A stretch of DNA of 64,000 nucleotides from DAOUEX01 sp034430235 (GCA_964478075.1 CAYZGO010000002.1:62001-126000), one strand, 5' to 3'. Positions 8,210 to 16,771 are shown, numbered from the stretch's first letter. Program-made: numbers and translations. Notes: generated from the letters alone by a model not told the origin.

Positions 8210-8238
8210 ATAAAACAACGTTGTCTTATCTGCAGATA
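8210..8238. promoter_or_regulatory. Two adjoining palindromes upstream of the thiolase-like operon
   Basis: A 20-base near-perfect palindrome (8210-8229, ATAAAACAACGTTGTCTTAT, one mismatched pair) overlaps a perfect 12-base palindrome (8227-8238, TATCTGCAGATA). They lie 35-63 bases upstream of the start at 8175. Size and form suit a dimeric repressor of the TetR/FadR kind. No regulator gene is adjacent. Confidence 0.5.
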
Positions 8239-8310
8239 GGCCTCTCCTCTCTTTTTCGTGGCTTGATTGCATCCAAACTCCTGCTGTTTGTAAATACAGT
8301 GGTCAGGCTT

Positions 8311-9642
8311 TTATCTCGGTATCTCCCATGCAAACGCTTTGCCGAGCACGTCTTGAAGCGTAGGCCGGCCAATCTCCTGCAACTCGTAGCGCACGCGCTG
8401 CGATGGACGATTGATCTTCACCACTCGCTGCAGGTCAATTGGAGTGGCGACTATGACCAGATCACACGGTGTGGCGTTGATCGTCTTCTCGAGTTCCTGG
8501 ATTTGCCTGGCACCATAGCCCATGGCCGGAAGAAGGGGGCCCGTGTTCGGATACTTCTGGAAAGTCTCAGCGATTGAGCCTACCGCATAGGGACGTGGAT
8601 CTACGATCTCTGCTGCGCCAAAGCGCCGCGCGGCCACAATGCCCGCTCCGTAGGCCATCTCTCCATGGGTCAAGGTGGGACCATCCTCAATGACCAGCAC
8701 CTTGCATCCTCTGATCGCCTGCGGGTCATCAACGAATATGGGCGAGGCCGCATCCACGACCGTCGCCCTGGGATTGACAGCAGCGATGTTGCGCCGGACC
8801 ATCGCCACACTGTCCGGTTCCGCTGTGTCTATCTTGTTGATTACGACCACGTCTGCCATTCTCAGATTGGCTTCACCAGGATGATACTTCAGTTCATGCC
8901 CGGCTCGGTGAGGGTCAGTGACAACAATGTGCAGGTCAGGCTTGTAGAATGGCAGGTCGTTGTTGCCACCATCCCACAATATGATCTCGGCCTCTTCCTC
9001 AGCCTGATGCAGGATTCGTTCATAGTCCACGCCAGCATAGACGATGGTACCCCGATCCAGGTGTGGTTCGTACTCCTCGCGTTCTTCGATGGTGCATTCG
9101 TGCTTGTCAAGGTCATCGTAGCTGGCAAAACGTTGGCAAGCCTGCCTGACCAAATCGCCGTAGGGCATGGGATGCCGTATCACGACCAAGCTCTTGCCCA
9201 TCTGGCGCAGGACATCCGAGACACGCCGAGTCGTCTGGCTCTTTCCGCTCCCAGTGCGCACGGCACACACTGAGACAACCGGCACTTTAGCCTCGAGCAT
9301 GGTCTCCTTAGCACCCATCAACCTGAAATCGGCACCGGCAGCCAGAACCTGTGACGCCTTGTGCATCACGTACTCGTGCGGCACATCACTGTAAGCAAAG
9401 ATCACTTGATCCACGTTCAACTCGTGGATGAGCGTGTCGAGCTCATTCTCAGGATGAATGGGAATGCCAGCGGGGTAGAGCTTGCCAGCCAACTCTGGGG
9501 GATACGTGCGCCCCTCAATATGAGGAATCTGCGTGGCAGTGTAGGCCACGACCTCATAAGCAGGGTTATCCCGAAAGTAGACGTTGAAATTGTGAAAGTC
9601 GCGCCCCGCTGCGCCCATGATCAATACACGAGTCTTCTCCAT
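8311..9642 (-). CDS. Cyclic 2,3-diphosphoglycerate synthetase-like P-loop protein
   Basis: 443 residues from the ATG at 9642 (MEKTRVLIMG), chosen because AGGAG lies 8 bases upstream; the frame is open further but without support. Seen: an N-terminal Rossmann-like domain (VLIMGAAGRDFHNFN), a P-loop GSGKSQTTRR at 131-140, an ILWDGGNND Walker-B-like strand, NKID near residue 281 and a C-terminal VIVATPIDL strand. This is the family annotated as cyclic 2,3-diphosphoglycerate synthetase or GTPase in archaea and Chloroflexota. In bacteria its reaction is not established. It lies between acyl-CoA genes and a phosphate acyltransferase. Confidence 0.75.
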   Translation of the reverse strand: MEKTRVLIMGAAGRDFHNFNVYFRDNPAYEVVAYTATQIPHIEGRTYPPELAGKLYPAGIPIHPENELDTLIHELNVDQVIFAYSDVPHEYVMHKASQVLAAGADFRLMGAKETMLEAKVPVVSVCAVRTGSGKSQTTRRVSDVLRQMGKSLVVIRHPMPYGDLVRQACQRFASYDDLDKHECTIEEREEYEPHLDRGTIVYAGVDYERILHQAEEEAEIILWDGGNNDLPFYKPDLHIVVTDPHRAGHELKYHPGEANLRMADVVVINKIDTAEPDSVAMVRRNIAAVNPRATVVDAASPIFVDDPQAIRGCKVLVIEDGPTLTHGEMAYGAGIVAARRFGAAEIVDPRPYAVGSIAETFQKYPNTGPLLPAMGYGARQIQELEKTINATPCDLVIVATPIDLQRVVKINRPSQRVRYELQEIGRPTLQDVLGKAFAWEIPR

Positions 9643-9676
9643 TGAAGCATCTCCTCTTAGGAACGTGTCTGAGATC

Positions 9677-10612
9677 TCACCCGGGCTTCCTCGACGAGCC
9701 CCCAAGCCTCGCAGCAACCAGGGCTCCTGCGGCAATGCATACCAAGCGTGTCTCGGGCGGATCGGCACGCGAACCCACCACCAGTGGCGCTTTGCCACCC
9801 ACCACCAGGCCGGCCATACGCCCACCCGCAAAGTAAGTAATACCCTTGGCCATAATGTTCCCAGACTCCACATCCGGCGCTACGAGCACGTCAGCACGTC
9901 CAGCCACTGCACCACCCCGCCCGCGCTGCCGGGCAATCTCGGGCGATACGGCCGTATCCAGCAGGAAGGGTCCGTCCACGAGCGCGCCTTCAGCCAACCA
10001 TCGTTCCTTCATGGCCACTATTTCTGCAATCTCGACTGTCACCGGTAATGCAGGTGAGATCTCGTCAGCAGCAGCCAGGAGGGCCACCTTGGGCTGTTGG
10101 ATGCCCAGCCTTTGGGCCACGGCTATGCCATTGCTCACGATTTCTACCTTCTGTAGTTTCGTGGGATAGAGAACGACGCCACCATCCGTTATGAACAGCA
10201 AACGATCGAACCCCGGCACCTCGAAAACGCCCACGTGAGTGACGAGACGTTTGGTGCGCAGGCCTGCCTCACGCCTCAGCGCGGCATGAAGGAATGCGCT
10301 CGTCGACATTTGGCCCTTGACGGCCACCTTGGCTTGGCCTTGCGCAACGATGCGCATAGCCTTCTCGGCGGCCATCACGCTGTCGGGCTCATCAACAATG
10401 CGCAGGGCACTGAGATCAAGGCCATGCTTATGCGCGATTCGGCTGATGCCCTTGGCGTCTCCAATCAGTATAGCGCTAATGATACCACGTGCCTGGGCCT
10501 CGATAGCTGCTGCCAGCACTTGGTATTCGTGCGCGGCAGCGATGGCCACTGGAATGGGCCCCACAGCAGCGGCCACCTTTAGCATCTGATCGTAGTTCTT
10601 GATGTGGGGCAT
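9677..10612 (-). CDS. Phosphate acetyl/butyryltransferase
   Basis: 311 residues from the ATG at 10612 (MPHIKNYDQM), with AGAGGAG upstream; the longer frame to 10690 runs through a repeat-rich leader and is rejected. The family transfers an acyl group between CoA and phosphate, giving acyl-phosphate for ATP formation by a kinase. Typical features: VKGQMSTSAFLHAAL, the ITDGGVVLYP segment (normally ITDaa.n..P), and the C-terminal DVESGNIMAKGITYF and PLVVGSRAD blocks of phosphotransbutyrylase-like enzymes. No acyl kinase gene is visible in the window. Cytoplasmic. Confidence 0.85.
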   Translation of the reverse strand: MPHIKNYDQMLKVAAAVGPIPVAIAAAHEYQVLAAAIEAQARGIISAILIGDAKGISRIAHKHGLDLSALRIVDEPDSVMAAEKAMRIVAQGQAKVAVKGQMSTSAFLHAALRREAGLRTKRLVTHVGVFEVPGFDRLLFITDGGVVLYPTKLQKVEIVSNGIAVAQRLGIQQPKVALLAAADEISPALPVTVEIAEIVAMKERWLAEGALVDGPFLLDTAVSPEIARQRGRGGAVAGRADVLVAPDVESGNIMAKGITYFAGGRMAGLVVGGKAPLVVGSRADPPETRLVCIAAGALVAARLGGSSRKPG

Positions 10613-10679
10613 TGCAAAGGCTCCTCTGACTGCGCAGGTGCTCACCTGTGCCTGCACAAGCCAACTTACTGCACAGGTG

Positions 10680-10705
10680 CAGGCAGGCACCCGGTGCCTT
10701 GCCTG
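10680..10705. terminator. Hairpin after tatC in a CAGGTG-rich spacer
   Basis: CAGGCAGGCAC (10680-10690), a 3-base loop, then GTGCCTTGCCTG (10694-10705) form a strong GC hairpin with one bulge, between the tatC stop and the phosphate acyltransferase start. No T-run follows on either strand, so termination is uncertain. The surrounding 10634-10735 carries four further CAGGTG/CACCTG words in both orientations. Confidence 0.4.
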
Positions 10706-10748
10706 TTGTCAGAACGCGCAGGCACAGGTGACTTTGGATGAGAGATAG

Positions 10749-11456
10749 TCACTTTAGCCGGTAGGCCAGTCTAGCGAGCAAGATTCCGATTTCATACATG
10801 AGCAGCAAGGGGAGCATCACCAACCCCATGTTGAAGGGATCAGGGGTGGGAGTAATAACGGCAGCGATAACGGCAATAATGAGAACAGCGAACTTGCGAT
10901 TCTTGGACAGAAACTGCGGTGTGACAACGCGCAGGCGTGCCAGGAAGAAAATCACCAAGGGGGTCTCGAAAACCACGCCAGTCCAAAAGAGAAGAGTTGT
11001 CACAAAAGATATGTACTCGCCAATGGCCCATTTGGCCTCTACCAGATCACCACCAAAGGTCAGCAGATAGCGTAGTGAAAAAGGAAGCAGCACGAAATAG
11101 GTGAACATCACTCCAAGGACGAAAGAGAGCGTGGCACCAGGGACGATGGTGCGTAGATAGGTGCGCTCGCCGCCTTTCAGACCTGGCAACACGAATTGCA
11201 CAGTTTGGTATACGATGACGGGCATGGCCAAAGCCACTCCAGCCAGCAGTGCCACCTTGAAGTAGGTGACGAACATCTCAGTGGGACGCAGGAAAACCGG
11301 CTTGATGCCCGCTGGCGCGATAAGGACACGTATGATCCAGGACGTGAACGCGAAGGATAGAGCAGTCGTGATGGCCAACGCGATCAGGCACTTGATAAGC
11401 CGTTCACGCAATTCCTCGAGGTGTTCAATGAGGGGCATCCGTCTTTCGTCACCCAC
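10749..11456 (-). CDS. tatC: Sec-independent (Tat) translocase subunit TatC
   Basis: 235 residues, starting GTG at 11456, with an alternative ATG at 11438. Six membrane segments are visible. The N-terminal signature MPLIEHLEELRERL, which contacts the twin-arginine signal, is intact, as is the FLRPTEMF loop with its Glu. It forms the receptor of the Tat pathway with TatA, encoded 27 bases upstream. The C-terminal ITPTPDPFNM block is typical. Confidence 0.95.
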   Translation of the reverse strand: MGDERRMPLIEHLEELRERLIKCLIALAITTALSFAFTSWIIRVLIAPAGIKPVFLRPTEMFVTYFKVALLAGVALAMPVIVYQTVQFVLPGLKGGERTYLRTIVPGATLSFVLGVMFTYFVLLPFSLRYLLTFGGDLVEAKWAIGEYISFVTTLLFWTGVVFETPLVIFFLARLRVVTPQFLSKNRKFAVLIIAVIAAVITPTPDPFNMGLVMLPLLLMYEIGILLARLAYRLK

Positions 11457-11483
11457 AGAACGTCACCCTTTGAGTTTTTCCAC

Positions 11484-11735
11484 TCAGGGGCCAGATTCTG
11501 CGGCCCCATCCTCTCTCTCGCCTTTGAGATCCTCCGAGATTGCTTGCAATTCGTCAGGTGCTGCCCGTAACTCGTCCGTGACCTGCGTAGTGAACTCCTG
11601 GGATGCCTGGCGGAATTCACGAATGCTCTTGCCAACAGCTTTGGCAATCTCAGGCAAACGTCGTGGGCCGAAGATGATCAAGGCAAGAAGAAGGATCAGG
11701 AGTAGTTCTCCTGGACCTATTCCCAAGAAATTCAA
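11484..11735 (-). CDS. tatA: Tat translocase pore subunit TatA
   Basis: 83 residues: a single N-terminal membrane helix (about residues 7-21), the FGP hinge (FGPRRLPEIA), an amphipathic helix and an acidic charged tail. This is the standard TatA/B architecture. It forms the translocation assembly with TatC, encoded next on the same strand. No separate TatB is seen, as is common outside Proteobacteria. Confidence 0.93.
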   Translation of the reverse strand: MNFLGIGPGELLLILLLALIIFGPRRLPEIAKAVGKSIREFRQASQEFTTQVTDELRAAPDELQAISEDLKGEREDGAAESGP

Positions 11736-11784
11736 GCTGTCCTCCTCTGCTGCGCCAGATTATGTCCCTGGGAGATGCTACGCA

Positions 11785-12222
11785 CTATTTCGACACCTTG
11801 CCCCGTCTCGCTGGCGCAAGGCCCCGGCGTGACACCAACGTGCCCAGCACACCGTTGATAAAGCGGCGGGAACTGTCACTCCCAAAAAGCTTGGCTAACT
11901 CTACCGCTTCATTGATCGCTACCTTGACAGGAGTGTGTCCATCCACAGTTATCTCGTAAATGGCAATGCGCAATATGTTGCGGTCAATAATGGCCATTTG
12001 CTCCAGAGGCCAGTCAGGGGCAAGATCCTCTATGATAGTGTCCAGGTTCTGGCGATGCTCTAACACGCCTTTCACTAGTTGCCGGGCAAAAGCCTCACCC
12101 TCGGTGGGCAAGGGTTTCCCCTCCAGCCGCTGAGTCAAGACCAACTCGGCAGGGTGATTCGCAGTATCCACTTCGAATAGGGTCTCCAGAGCCACAACTC
12201 GGGCTCGGCGCCTGGTCCTCAC
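11785..12222 (-). CDS. nusB: Transcription antitermination factor NusB
   Basis: 145 residues. The all-helical NusB family binds boxA RNA with S10 (NusE). Seen: the N-terminal RRRARVVALETLFEVD helix that carries the boxA-binding arginines, the IIDRNILRIAIYEI helix and the INEAVELAKLFGSDSSRRFINGVLG signature. The tail of about 15 basic residues is unremarkable. It lies between tatA and an Asp23 gene on the same strand. Confidence 0.93.
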   Translation of the reverse strand: MRTRRRARVVALETLFEVDTANHPAELVLTQRLEGKPLPTEGEAFARQLVKGVLEHRQNLDTIIEDLAPDWPLEQMAIIDRNILRIAIYEITVDGHTPVKVAINEAVELAKLFGSDSSRRFINGVLGTLVSRRGLAPARRGKVSK

Positions 12223-12246
12223 TACCCCTGCCTTATCACTTGCATC

Positions 12247-12588
12247 CTAGGCCTGGGCCGGCTCCACATCCAGTACGTCAAGAATGTGCACGTTGACCTC
12301 TCGCACCGCCATGCCCACAATATCGTGGATAGCCCGAGTCACCTTGGACTGTATCTCGCGACTTAACTGCAGCATGTTGACGTCGGCTGTGGCAATGATA
12401 TAGACATCCAGAACCACCGCTTCGTCAATGACCTGCACTTTCACACCACCGCCGCCGCGTACTCCAAGGAGACGATGCACGCCCAAGGGGCTCATACGGG
12501 CTACGCCTGGTACAGAGAGCGTCGTCAGACGGGCAATCATTGACAAGACTGCGGGGGAGATTATCACGGTCCCCAGTTTGCGTCCCAT
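12247..12588 (-). CDS. Asp23/Gls24 family envelope-stress protein
   Basis: 113 residues. Asp23 domain: GTVIISPAVLSMIARLTTLSVPGVARM, a glycine-rich linker (RGGGG) and the VREVNVHILDV end strand. The family includes membrane-associated proteins in Firmicutes and small proteins linked to fatty acid kinase loci. This copy lies between fabG and nusB; a second copy lies at 22647. Its molecular role is not established. Confidence 0.85.
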   Translation of the reverse strand: MGRKLGTVIISPAVLSMIARLTTLSVPGVARMSPLGVHRLLGVRGGGGVKVQVIDEAVVLDVYIIATADVNMLQLSREIQSKVTRAIHDIVGMAVREVNVHILDVLDVEPAQA

Positions 12589-12663
12589 AGCTGCACTTTC
12601 TCCTTCTCCACTGCATACGATCGGTCCATAGGCAGATTCATCAGCAGTCTGAATGCTTTGACA

Positions 12664-13413
12664 TCACTGCATCGCCAGGCCACCATCCACGGACAATACC
12701 TGCCCCGTAATGTAGCTGGCGTCATCCGAAACGAGAAAGGCAACTGCATTGGCGATGTCTTCGGGAGTGCCTGGGTGACCTAGCGGCGTCATGTCCAGGC
12801 CTTTGGCGATCAAGTCGGGGGGCAGGCTAGCGCTCAAGTCGGTGGGGATGTATCCGGGAGCAACCGCATTGACAGTGATATTGCGCGATCCCACTTCCTT
12901 AGCCAGGGCCTTGGTGAAACCAATCAAGCCAGCCTTAGCGGCAACGTAATTCGTCTGTCCAGCATTGCCAGCCAGGCCGGCCACTGAGGTGATGTTGACG
13001 ATACGACCATAGCGCTGCTTCAACATCCGCCGCTGTGCAGCCTTGGTGCAATTGAAAGCGCCTTTCAGATTTGTGTCAATGACGATGTCCCAATCTTCTT
13101 CGGACATGCGCACCAAGAGTCCGTCGCGAGTGGTACCAGCATTATTGACCAGTATGTCCAACCGTCCAAAGTGCTCCAATGTACTCTTGACCAGCCTCTG
13201 CGCGTCGTCAAAGATGCTGACGTCCGCCTGGACAGGAATCGCTTCCCCCCCCACCTCCCGGATCAGGCTGAGCACTTCCTCGGCCGCTGATGTGTTGCTT
13301 CGGTAGTTGACCACGACTTTGGCGCCCAGACTGGCTAGTTTAATGGCAATAGCCCGACCGAGACCCCTGGATGCGCCAGTGACAATGGCGACTTTGCCCT
13401 GCAGTGCCCTCAT
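12664..13413 (-). CDS. fabG: 3-oxoacyl-[acyl-carrier-protein] reductase FabG
   Basis: 249 residues, a complete short-chain dehydrogenase. NADPH-binding TGASRGLG at 12-19, NNAG at 90-93, and the catalytic Ser143, Tyr156 and Lys160. It reduces 3-oxoacyl-ACP in type II fatty acid synthesis. The start lies 2 bases after the fabD stop, so the two are coupled. The C-terminal SVDGGLAMQ is typical of FabG. Confidence 0.95.
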   Translation of the reverse strand: MRALQGKVAIVTGASRGLGRAIAIKLASLGAKVVVNYRSNTSAAEEVLSLIREVGGEAIPVQADVSIFDDAQRLVKSTLEHFGRLDILVNNAGTTRDGLLVRMSEEDWDIVIDTNLKGAFNCTKAAQRRMLKQRYGRIVNITSVAGLAGNAGQTNYVAAKAGLIGFTKALAKEVGSRNITVNAVAPGYIPTDLSASLPPDLIAKGLDMTPLGHPGTPEDIANAVAFLVSDDASYITGQVLSVDGGLAMQ

Positions 13414-13415
13414 TT

Positions 13416-14354
13416 CTACACCCTCAACGTCTCAATATCTGCTACACTTCCTACATTCAAAGCCTGCACACGGCGATCAATCCGGTTTATCAGGCGGCTC
13501 AAAACGTTTTTGGGACCGAGCTCTACAAAGAACTGGATCCCTTCAGCGATCATGTAGCGCACAGATTCCACCCAACGCACTGGCGATGTGAGTTGCCGTA
13601 CTAGCTCCAGACAGATGTCCGAAGGCTCGACCACGGGTGAGGCAGTAGTGTTAGCAACAATGGGTACCGAAGCTGTGGCCAAAGGTAGCCTCTTCACGGT
13701 CTTCGCGAAGGACTCTGCGGCCAGAGTCATCAGAGGAGAGTGGCCAGCAATGCTCACCGCCAGGAGGATAGTCCTTCTGGCTCCTCTCTCTCTAGCCAAT
13801 TGCATAGCTTGTTCCAATGCAGGTTTTCTCCCTGATAGAACAACCTGCCCAGGAGAATTGTCGTTAGCCAGCCAGACGTCGCCTACTTTATCACAGATAG
13901 CCTGCAGCGACGCAGCTTTCAAACCCAGTACAGCAGCCATGGCTCCTGGCTGTTCCTGCCCTGCCTTTTTCATAACGTTCCCACGCTCGCGAACCAGATG
14001 CAATGCTGTGCGAAAGTTAAACACCCCGGCCGCTAGCAGAGCCGTGTACTCGCCCAGGCTATGGCCCGCGACGAAAGCAGGGGCCAGCTTGTTACCAACT
14101 TTCTCCTTCAAAGCAGCAAGACAAGCTGCACTCATGGCCAGAATCGCTGGCTGGGCATTGACCGTGTCAGTAAGTTCGGCCTCAGGTCCTTCAAAACACA
14201 GCTTGGATAAGGAGAAGCCAAGAATCGCATCGGCCTCCTCAAAGACGCGTCGTGCTGCCGGGCATTTGTCGTATAGATCTCGACCCATGCCCACATATTG
14301 TGAGCCCTGTCCAGGGAAGACCAGGGCAAGGCCACCATTTGCTGGTTCTCTCAA
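13416..14354 (-). CDS. fabD: Malonyl-CoA:ACP transacylase FabD
   Basis: 312 residues. It loads malonyl groups onto acyl carrier protein. The nucleophile Ser99 lies in GHSLGEY, the oxyanion GQGSQ is at 15-19, and the catalytic His is in SIAGHSPLM near 206. It sits between fabG and the FabK-like gene with gaps of 2 and 7 bases. No acyl carrier protein or condensing enzyme is in the window. Confidence 0.95.
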   Translation of the reverse strand: MREPANGGLALVFPGQGSQYVGMGRDLYDKCPAARRVFEEADAILGFSLSKLCFEGPEAELTDTVNAQPAILAMSAACLAALKEKVGNKLAPAFVAGHSLGEYTALLAAGVFNFRTALHLVRERGNVMKKAGQEQPGAMAAVLGLKAASLQAICDKVGDVWLANDNSPGQVVLSGRKPALEQAMQLARERGARRTILLAVSIAGHSPLMTLAAESFAKTVKRLPLATASVPIVANTTASPVVEPSDICLELVRQLTSPVRWVESVRYMIAEGIQFFVELGPKNVLSRLINRIDRRVQALNVGSVADIETLRV

Positions 14355-14361
14355 TACCTCA

Positions 14362-15309
14362 CTACTCAGTGATATAGTTAGGCAAACGATGCAAGAGCGC
14401 CTCGGCTTCCGAGATGATACGCCGGATCAACTCAGCTGCTGGCACAATGTCCTGGACGAGGCCACAGCTTTGCCCCGCCAGAAAAGACCCTTCAACCACG
14501 TCCCCCTCCACCGCAGCCAGACGCAGCTTGCCCGTTCCGAATGTGATCAGTTCATCCTCAGTGAGGTTTACCTTCTCCATGTCCTCGAATTTGCGTGTCA
14601 TCGGATTACGCAAGGCGCGTACGGGGTGGCCCAGGCTGTGGCCAGTCGTAATCGTTGCACGGTCCCTGGCCCTGACAATCATGTTCTTGTAGTTCTGATG
14701 AACTGTACATTCCTCTGTGCAAATGAAGCGCGTACCCATCTGTATGCCAACTGCCCCCAGCGCAAGGGCTGCCACCAACCCACGCCCATCGGCGAAGCCC
14801 CCCGCCGCGACGACAGGGATCTTGACAGCATCTACGACTTGAGGAATCAGAGGGAGCGTACCTACATCGCCGATATGGCCTCCCGAATCGTGCCCCTCGG
14901 CGATCACCGCATCGGCACCAGCGCGCTCCAGCCGCCTAGCAAGTGCCACGGATGCAATCACGGGCATCACAAATACCCCTGCCTGCTTTAACACAGGTAT
15001 ATAAGGGCTGGGATTGCCTGCCCCTGTGGTGACCACAGGCACTTCCTCGCGCACACAGATGTTTATCACATCCTGGACAAAGGAGGAAAACATCGGCACG
15101 TTTACCCCAAATGGCTTGGTGGTCAACGCTTTGATCTGACGCACCTGAGTTTCAACCAGATCGGGTGGGGCATTCCCCGCACCCAGGATGCCCAAAGCTC
15201 CGGCCTCGCAGACGGCAACAACCAACTCTGGGGTCGCAACCCAAGCCATCCCTCCTTGTACAATCGGATGGTCAATGCCTAGTAGGTCACAGAGGTGTGT
15301 TCTGATCAT
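14362..15309 (-). CDS. FMN enoyl-ACP reductase FabK-like / nitronate monooxygenase family
   Basis: 315 residues. FMN TIM-barrel with the GGMAW start, the VTTGAGNP and EGHDSGGHIGD motifs, AAGGFADGRG and the LGAVGIQMGTRF phosphate-binding end. The family contains both FabK enoyl-ACP reductases and nitronate monooxygenases. Adjacency to fabD and fabG (7-base gap) favours FabK, the last reduction of each elongation cycle. Sequence alone does not settle it. Confidence 0.85.
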   Translation of the reverse strand: MIRTHLCDLLGIDHPIVQGGMAWVATPELVVAVCEAGALGILGAGNAPPDLVETQVRQIKALTTKPFGVNVPMFSSFVQDVINICVREEVPVVTTGAGNPSPYIPVLKQAGVFVMPVIASVALARRLERAGADAVIAEGHDSGGHIGDVGTLPLIPQVVDAVKIPVVAAGGFADGRGLVAALALGAVGIQMGTRFICTEECTVHQNYKNMIVRARDRATITTGHSLGHPVRALRNPMTRKFEDMEKVNLTEDELITFGTGKLRLAAVEGDVVEGSFLAGQSCGLVQDIVPAAELIRRIISEAEALLHRLPNYITE

Positions 15310-15373
15310 TCTAGTTTATCCAGCTTCTTCCCCATCGAGTTCCTACTTGGGTTGTCTCCCGCCGTAAGCGAAT

Positions 15374-15411
15374 AAGGCCGTGTTGGACACTTTGCTGCCG
15401 CACACGGCCTT
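15374..15411 (-). terminator. Hairpin after rpmF
   Basis: A perfect 10-base stem, AAGGCCGTGT/ACACGGCCTT, with an 18-base loop, between the rpmF stop and the fabK-like start. It may attenuate read-through into the fab genes. Confidence 0.5.
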
Positions 15412-15430
15412 TGTTATGGGAACAGACTCG

Positions 15431-15625
15431 CTATTCCTTCTTCTTTGTTTTGACTTCGATAACTTGGACGCCCTTGTAAGTGCCACAAGATGGGCATACA
15501 TGGTGCGGAAGGCACAATTCATGACACTGTGGACAAGGTATCAGTTTTTGGGTCTTCAAAGCCAGGTGGCTGCGACGACGGCCACGACGACCCTTGGATA
15601 TTTTTCTCTTTGGTAGTGCCCCCAC
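15431..15625 (-). CDS. rpmF: Ribosomal protein L32 (zinc form)
   Basis: 64 residues from a GTG. The basic N-terminus (MGALPKRKISKGRRGRRRSH) is followed by a Cys4 zinc ribbon (CPQC...CPSC) and a lysine-rich tail. It lies 23 bases after the DUF177 gene, the conserved yceD-rpmF pairing. Confidence 0.95.
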   Translation of the reverse strand: MGALPKRKISKGRRGRRRSHLALKTQKLIPCPQCHELCLPHHVCPSCGTYKGVQVIEVKTKKKE

Positions 15626-15648
15626 TCAAGTACTCCTTTCCAGATAAA

Positions 15649-16167
15649 TCACAGCAAATCACGCAAAACTGCCAGCCTGGGATCACCCTCCTCACGCTGA
15701 CAGCCGCACGGACCTTCGTTGAGATTCGCCCCACAATTCGGGCACAAGCCCTGGCAGTCAGGACGACACAATGGTGACATAGGTATGGCCAACAGCAAAT
15801 CTTGCCGGATTACCTCCGTAAGGTCCAGTATATGATGCCAGTCAGTCCTGGTGGCCTCATCCTCATCCTCTTTCACAGACCTAACTGTCCCAGTAGCTAT
15901 GTCTATCGAAGGACGGAACTCTTCCTCCAAATCCAGTTCGATTGGCGTGGTAACCGGCGTCAAACACCGCCGACAAGGTATGAGAACCCCGGTGTGCACG
16001 TGCCCTGTCACGAGGATACCGTTGCTGGTACGGGTGAACCTGACCTTCCCGACCAATGGCTTGACAATGTCAAGGTCTTTATCAATGCCAGCAATATCTT
16101 CGTTCAGATCGTACTGTCTGCTGGCACCAGCAACAGATTTTAACAAGTCTGCTACATTGAATCTCAC
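15649..16167 (-). CDS. DUF177 (YceD-like) protein
   Basis: 172 residues, GTG start. DUF177 family, nearly always upstream of rpmF, where it is implicated in 23S rRNA accumulation. A Cys-rich C-terminus (CRPDCQGLCPNCG...CGC) is the family's zinc-binding-like signature, and an internal CRRC precedes it at about 84-87. Driven from the promoter at 16221-16249. Confidence 0.9.
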   Translation of the reverse strand: MRFNVADLLKSVAGASRQYDLNEDIAGIDKDLDIVKPLVGKVRFTRTSNGILVTGHVHTGVLIPCRRCLTPVTTPIELDLEEEFRPSIDIATGTVRSVKEDEDEATRTDWHHILDLTEVIRQDLLLAIPMSPLCRPDCQGLCPNCGANLNEGPCGCQREEGDPRLAVLRDLL

Positions 16168-16220
16168 AGCTACTACACCCAGCCCGAACGAGCCGCGTCC
16201 AGGCGCTCGTTACAGGTGGC

Positions 16221-16249
16221 ATTATAAGACACTGAAGGTATTGTGTCAA
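16221..16249 (-). promoter_or_regulatory. Perfect consensus sigma-70 promoter
   Basis: On the minus strand: TTGACA (16244-16249), a 17-base spacer and TATAAT (16221-16226). It lies 54 bases upstream of the DUF177 start and probably drives DUF177, rpmF and the fab genes. It is the strongest promoter seen in the window. Confidence 0.85.
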
Positions 16250-16276
16250 ACATCGAGCCGCGCGTGCAGGGGGACC

Positions 16277-16771
16277 CTAGGGACCCTCCTCTAGATTGTC
16301 GGAAACCATCTTCTCGCGCCTTCTCTTCAGCGACGCAAGACCGTTGGAAGCAGTCCTAAGCAAAGACGCCAGGCGTGTCTCCAGTTCGCTGAGGATGCTC
16401 ATAGCATAGTCATCAGCGCCCTTGCGGACCCCTTCTGCCTCTAGCTGCGCCTGAGCTTTGATGCTCTGGGCCTCTGACCGCGCTGCGGCAACAATTTCGT
16501 GCTCATCCAAGAGGCGCGCTGCCTTCCCCCGCGCCTCTTCTACAATATGCTGTGCATCTTCTGCCGCTGCGGCTGATATCCTCTCCCTATTTTGCAAGAG
16601 TTCTTTTGCCTGCTGCATCTCTTGAGGGATCGAAACACGCAATTGGTCAATGATGTCGAAAAAACCACTCTCGTCAACAACTGTTTTGACCGTGAAAGGA
16701 ACGCGCCATCCCCCATTGAGAAGCGCTTCAAGACGGTCTACTAGTTCCAGGATATCTATGGTGATCACCAC
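16277..16771 (-). CDS. Coiled-coil protein, DivIVA/ATP-synthase-b-like
   Basis: 164 residues. A short N-terminal segment (ITIDILELVDRLEALLNGG) is followed by a long Ala/Glu/Arg-rich coiled coil (about residues 45-160), like DivIVA or the stalk of the ATP synthase b subunit. No membrane span is seen. Position between coaD and DUF177 is the main context. Function unknown. The start codon lies in a 12-base palindrome (TGGTGATCACCA). Confidence 0.7.
   Translation of the reverse strand: MVITIDILELVDRLEALLNGGWRVPFTVKTVVDESGFFDIIDQLRVSIPQEMQQAKELLQNRERISAAAAEDAQHIVEEARGKAARLLDEHEIVAAARSEAQSIKAQAQLEAEGVRKGADDYAMSILSELETRLASLLRTASNGLASLKRRREKMVSDNLEEGP

Noticed and set aside
13588..14991. 467-codon plus-strand frame opposite fabD and the FabK-like gene
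   Set aside because: It mirrors two genes with clear motifs on the other strand and has no family or Shine-Dalgarno.
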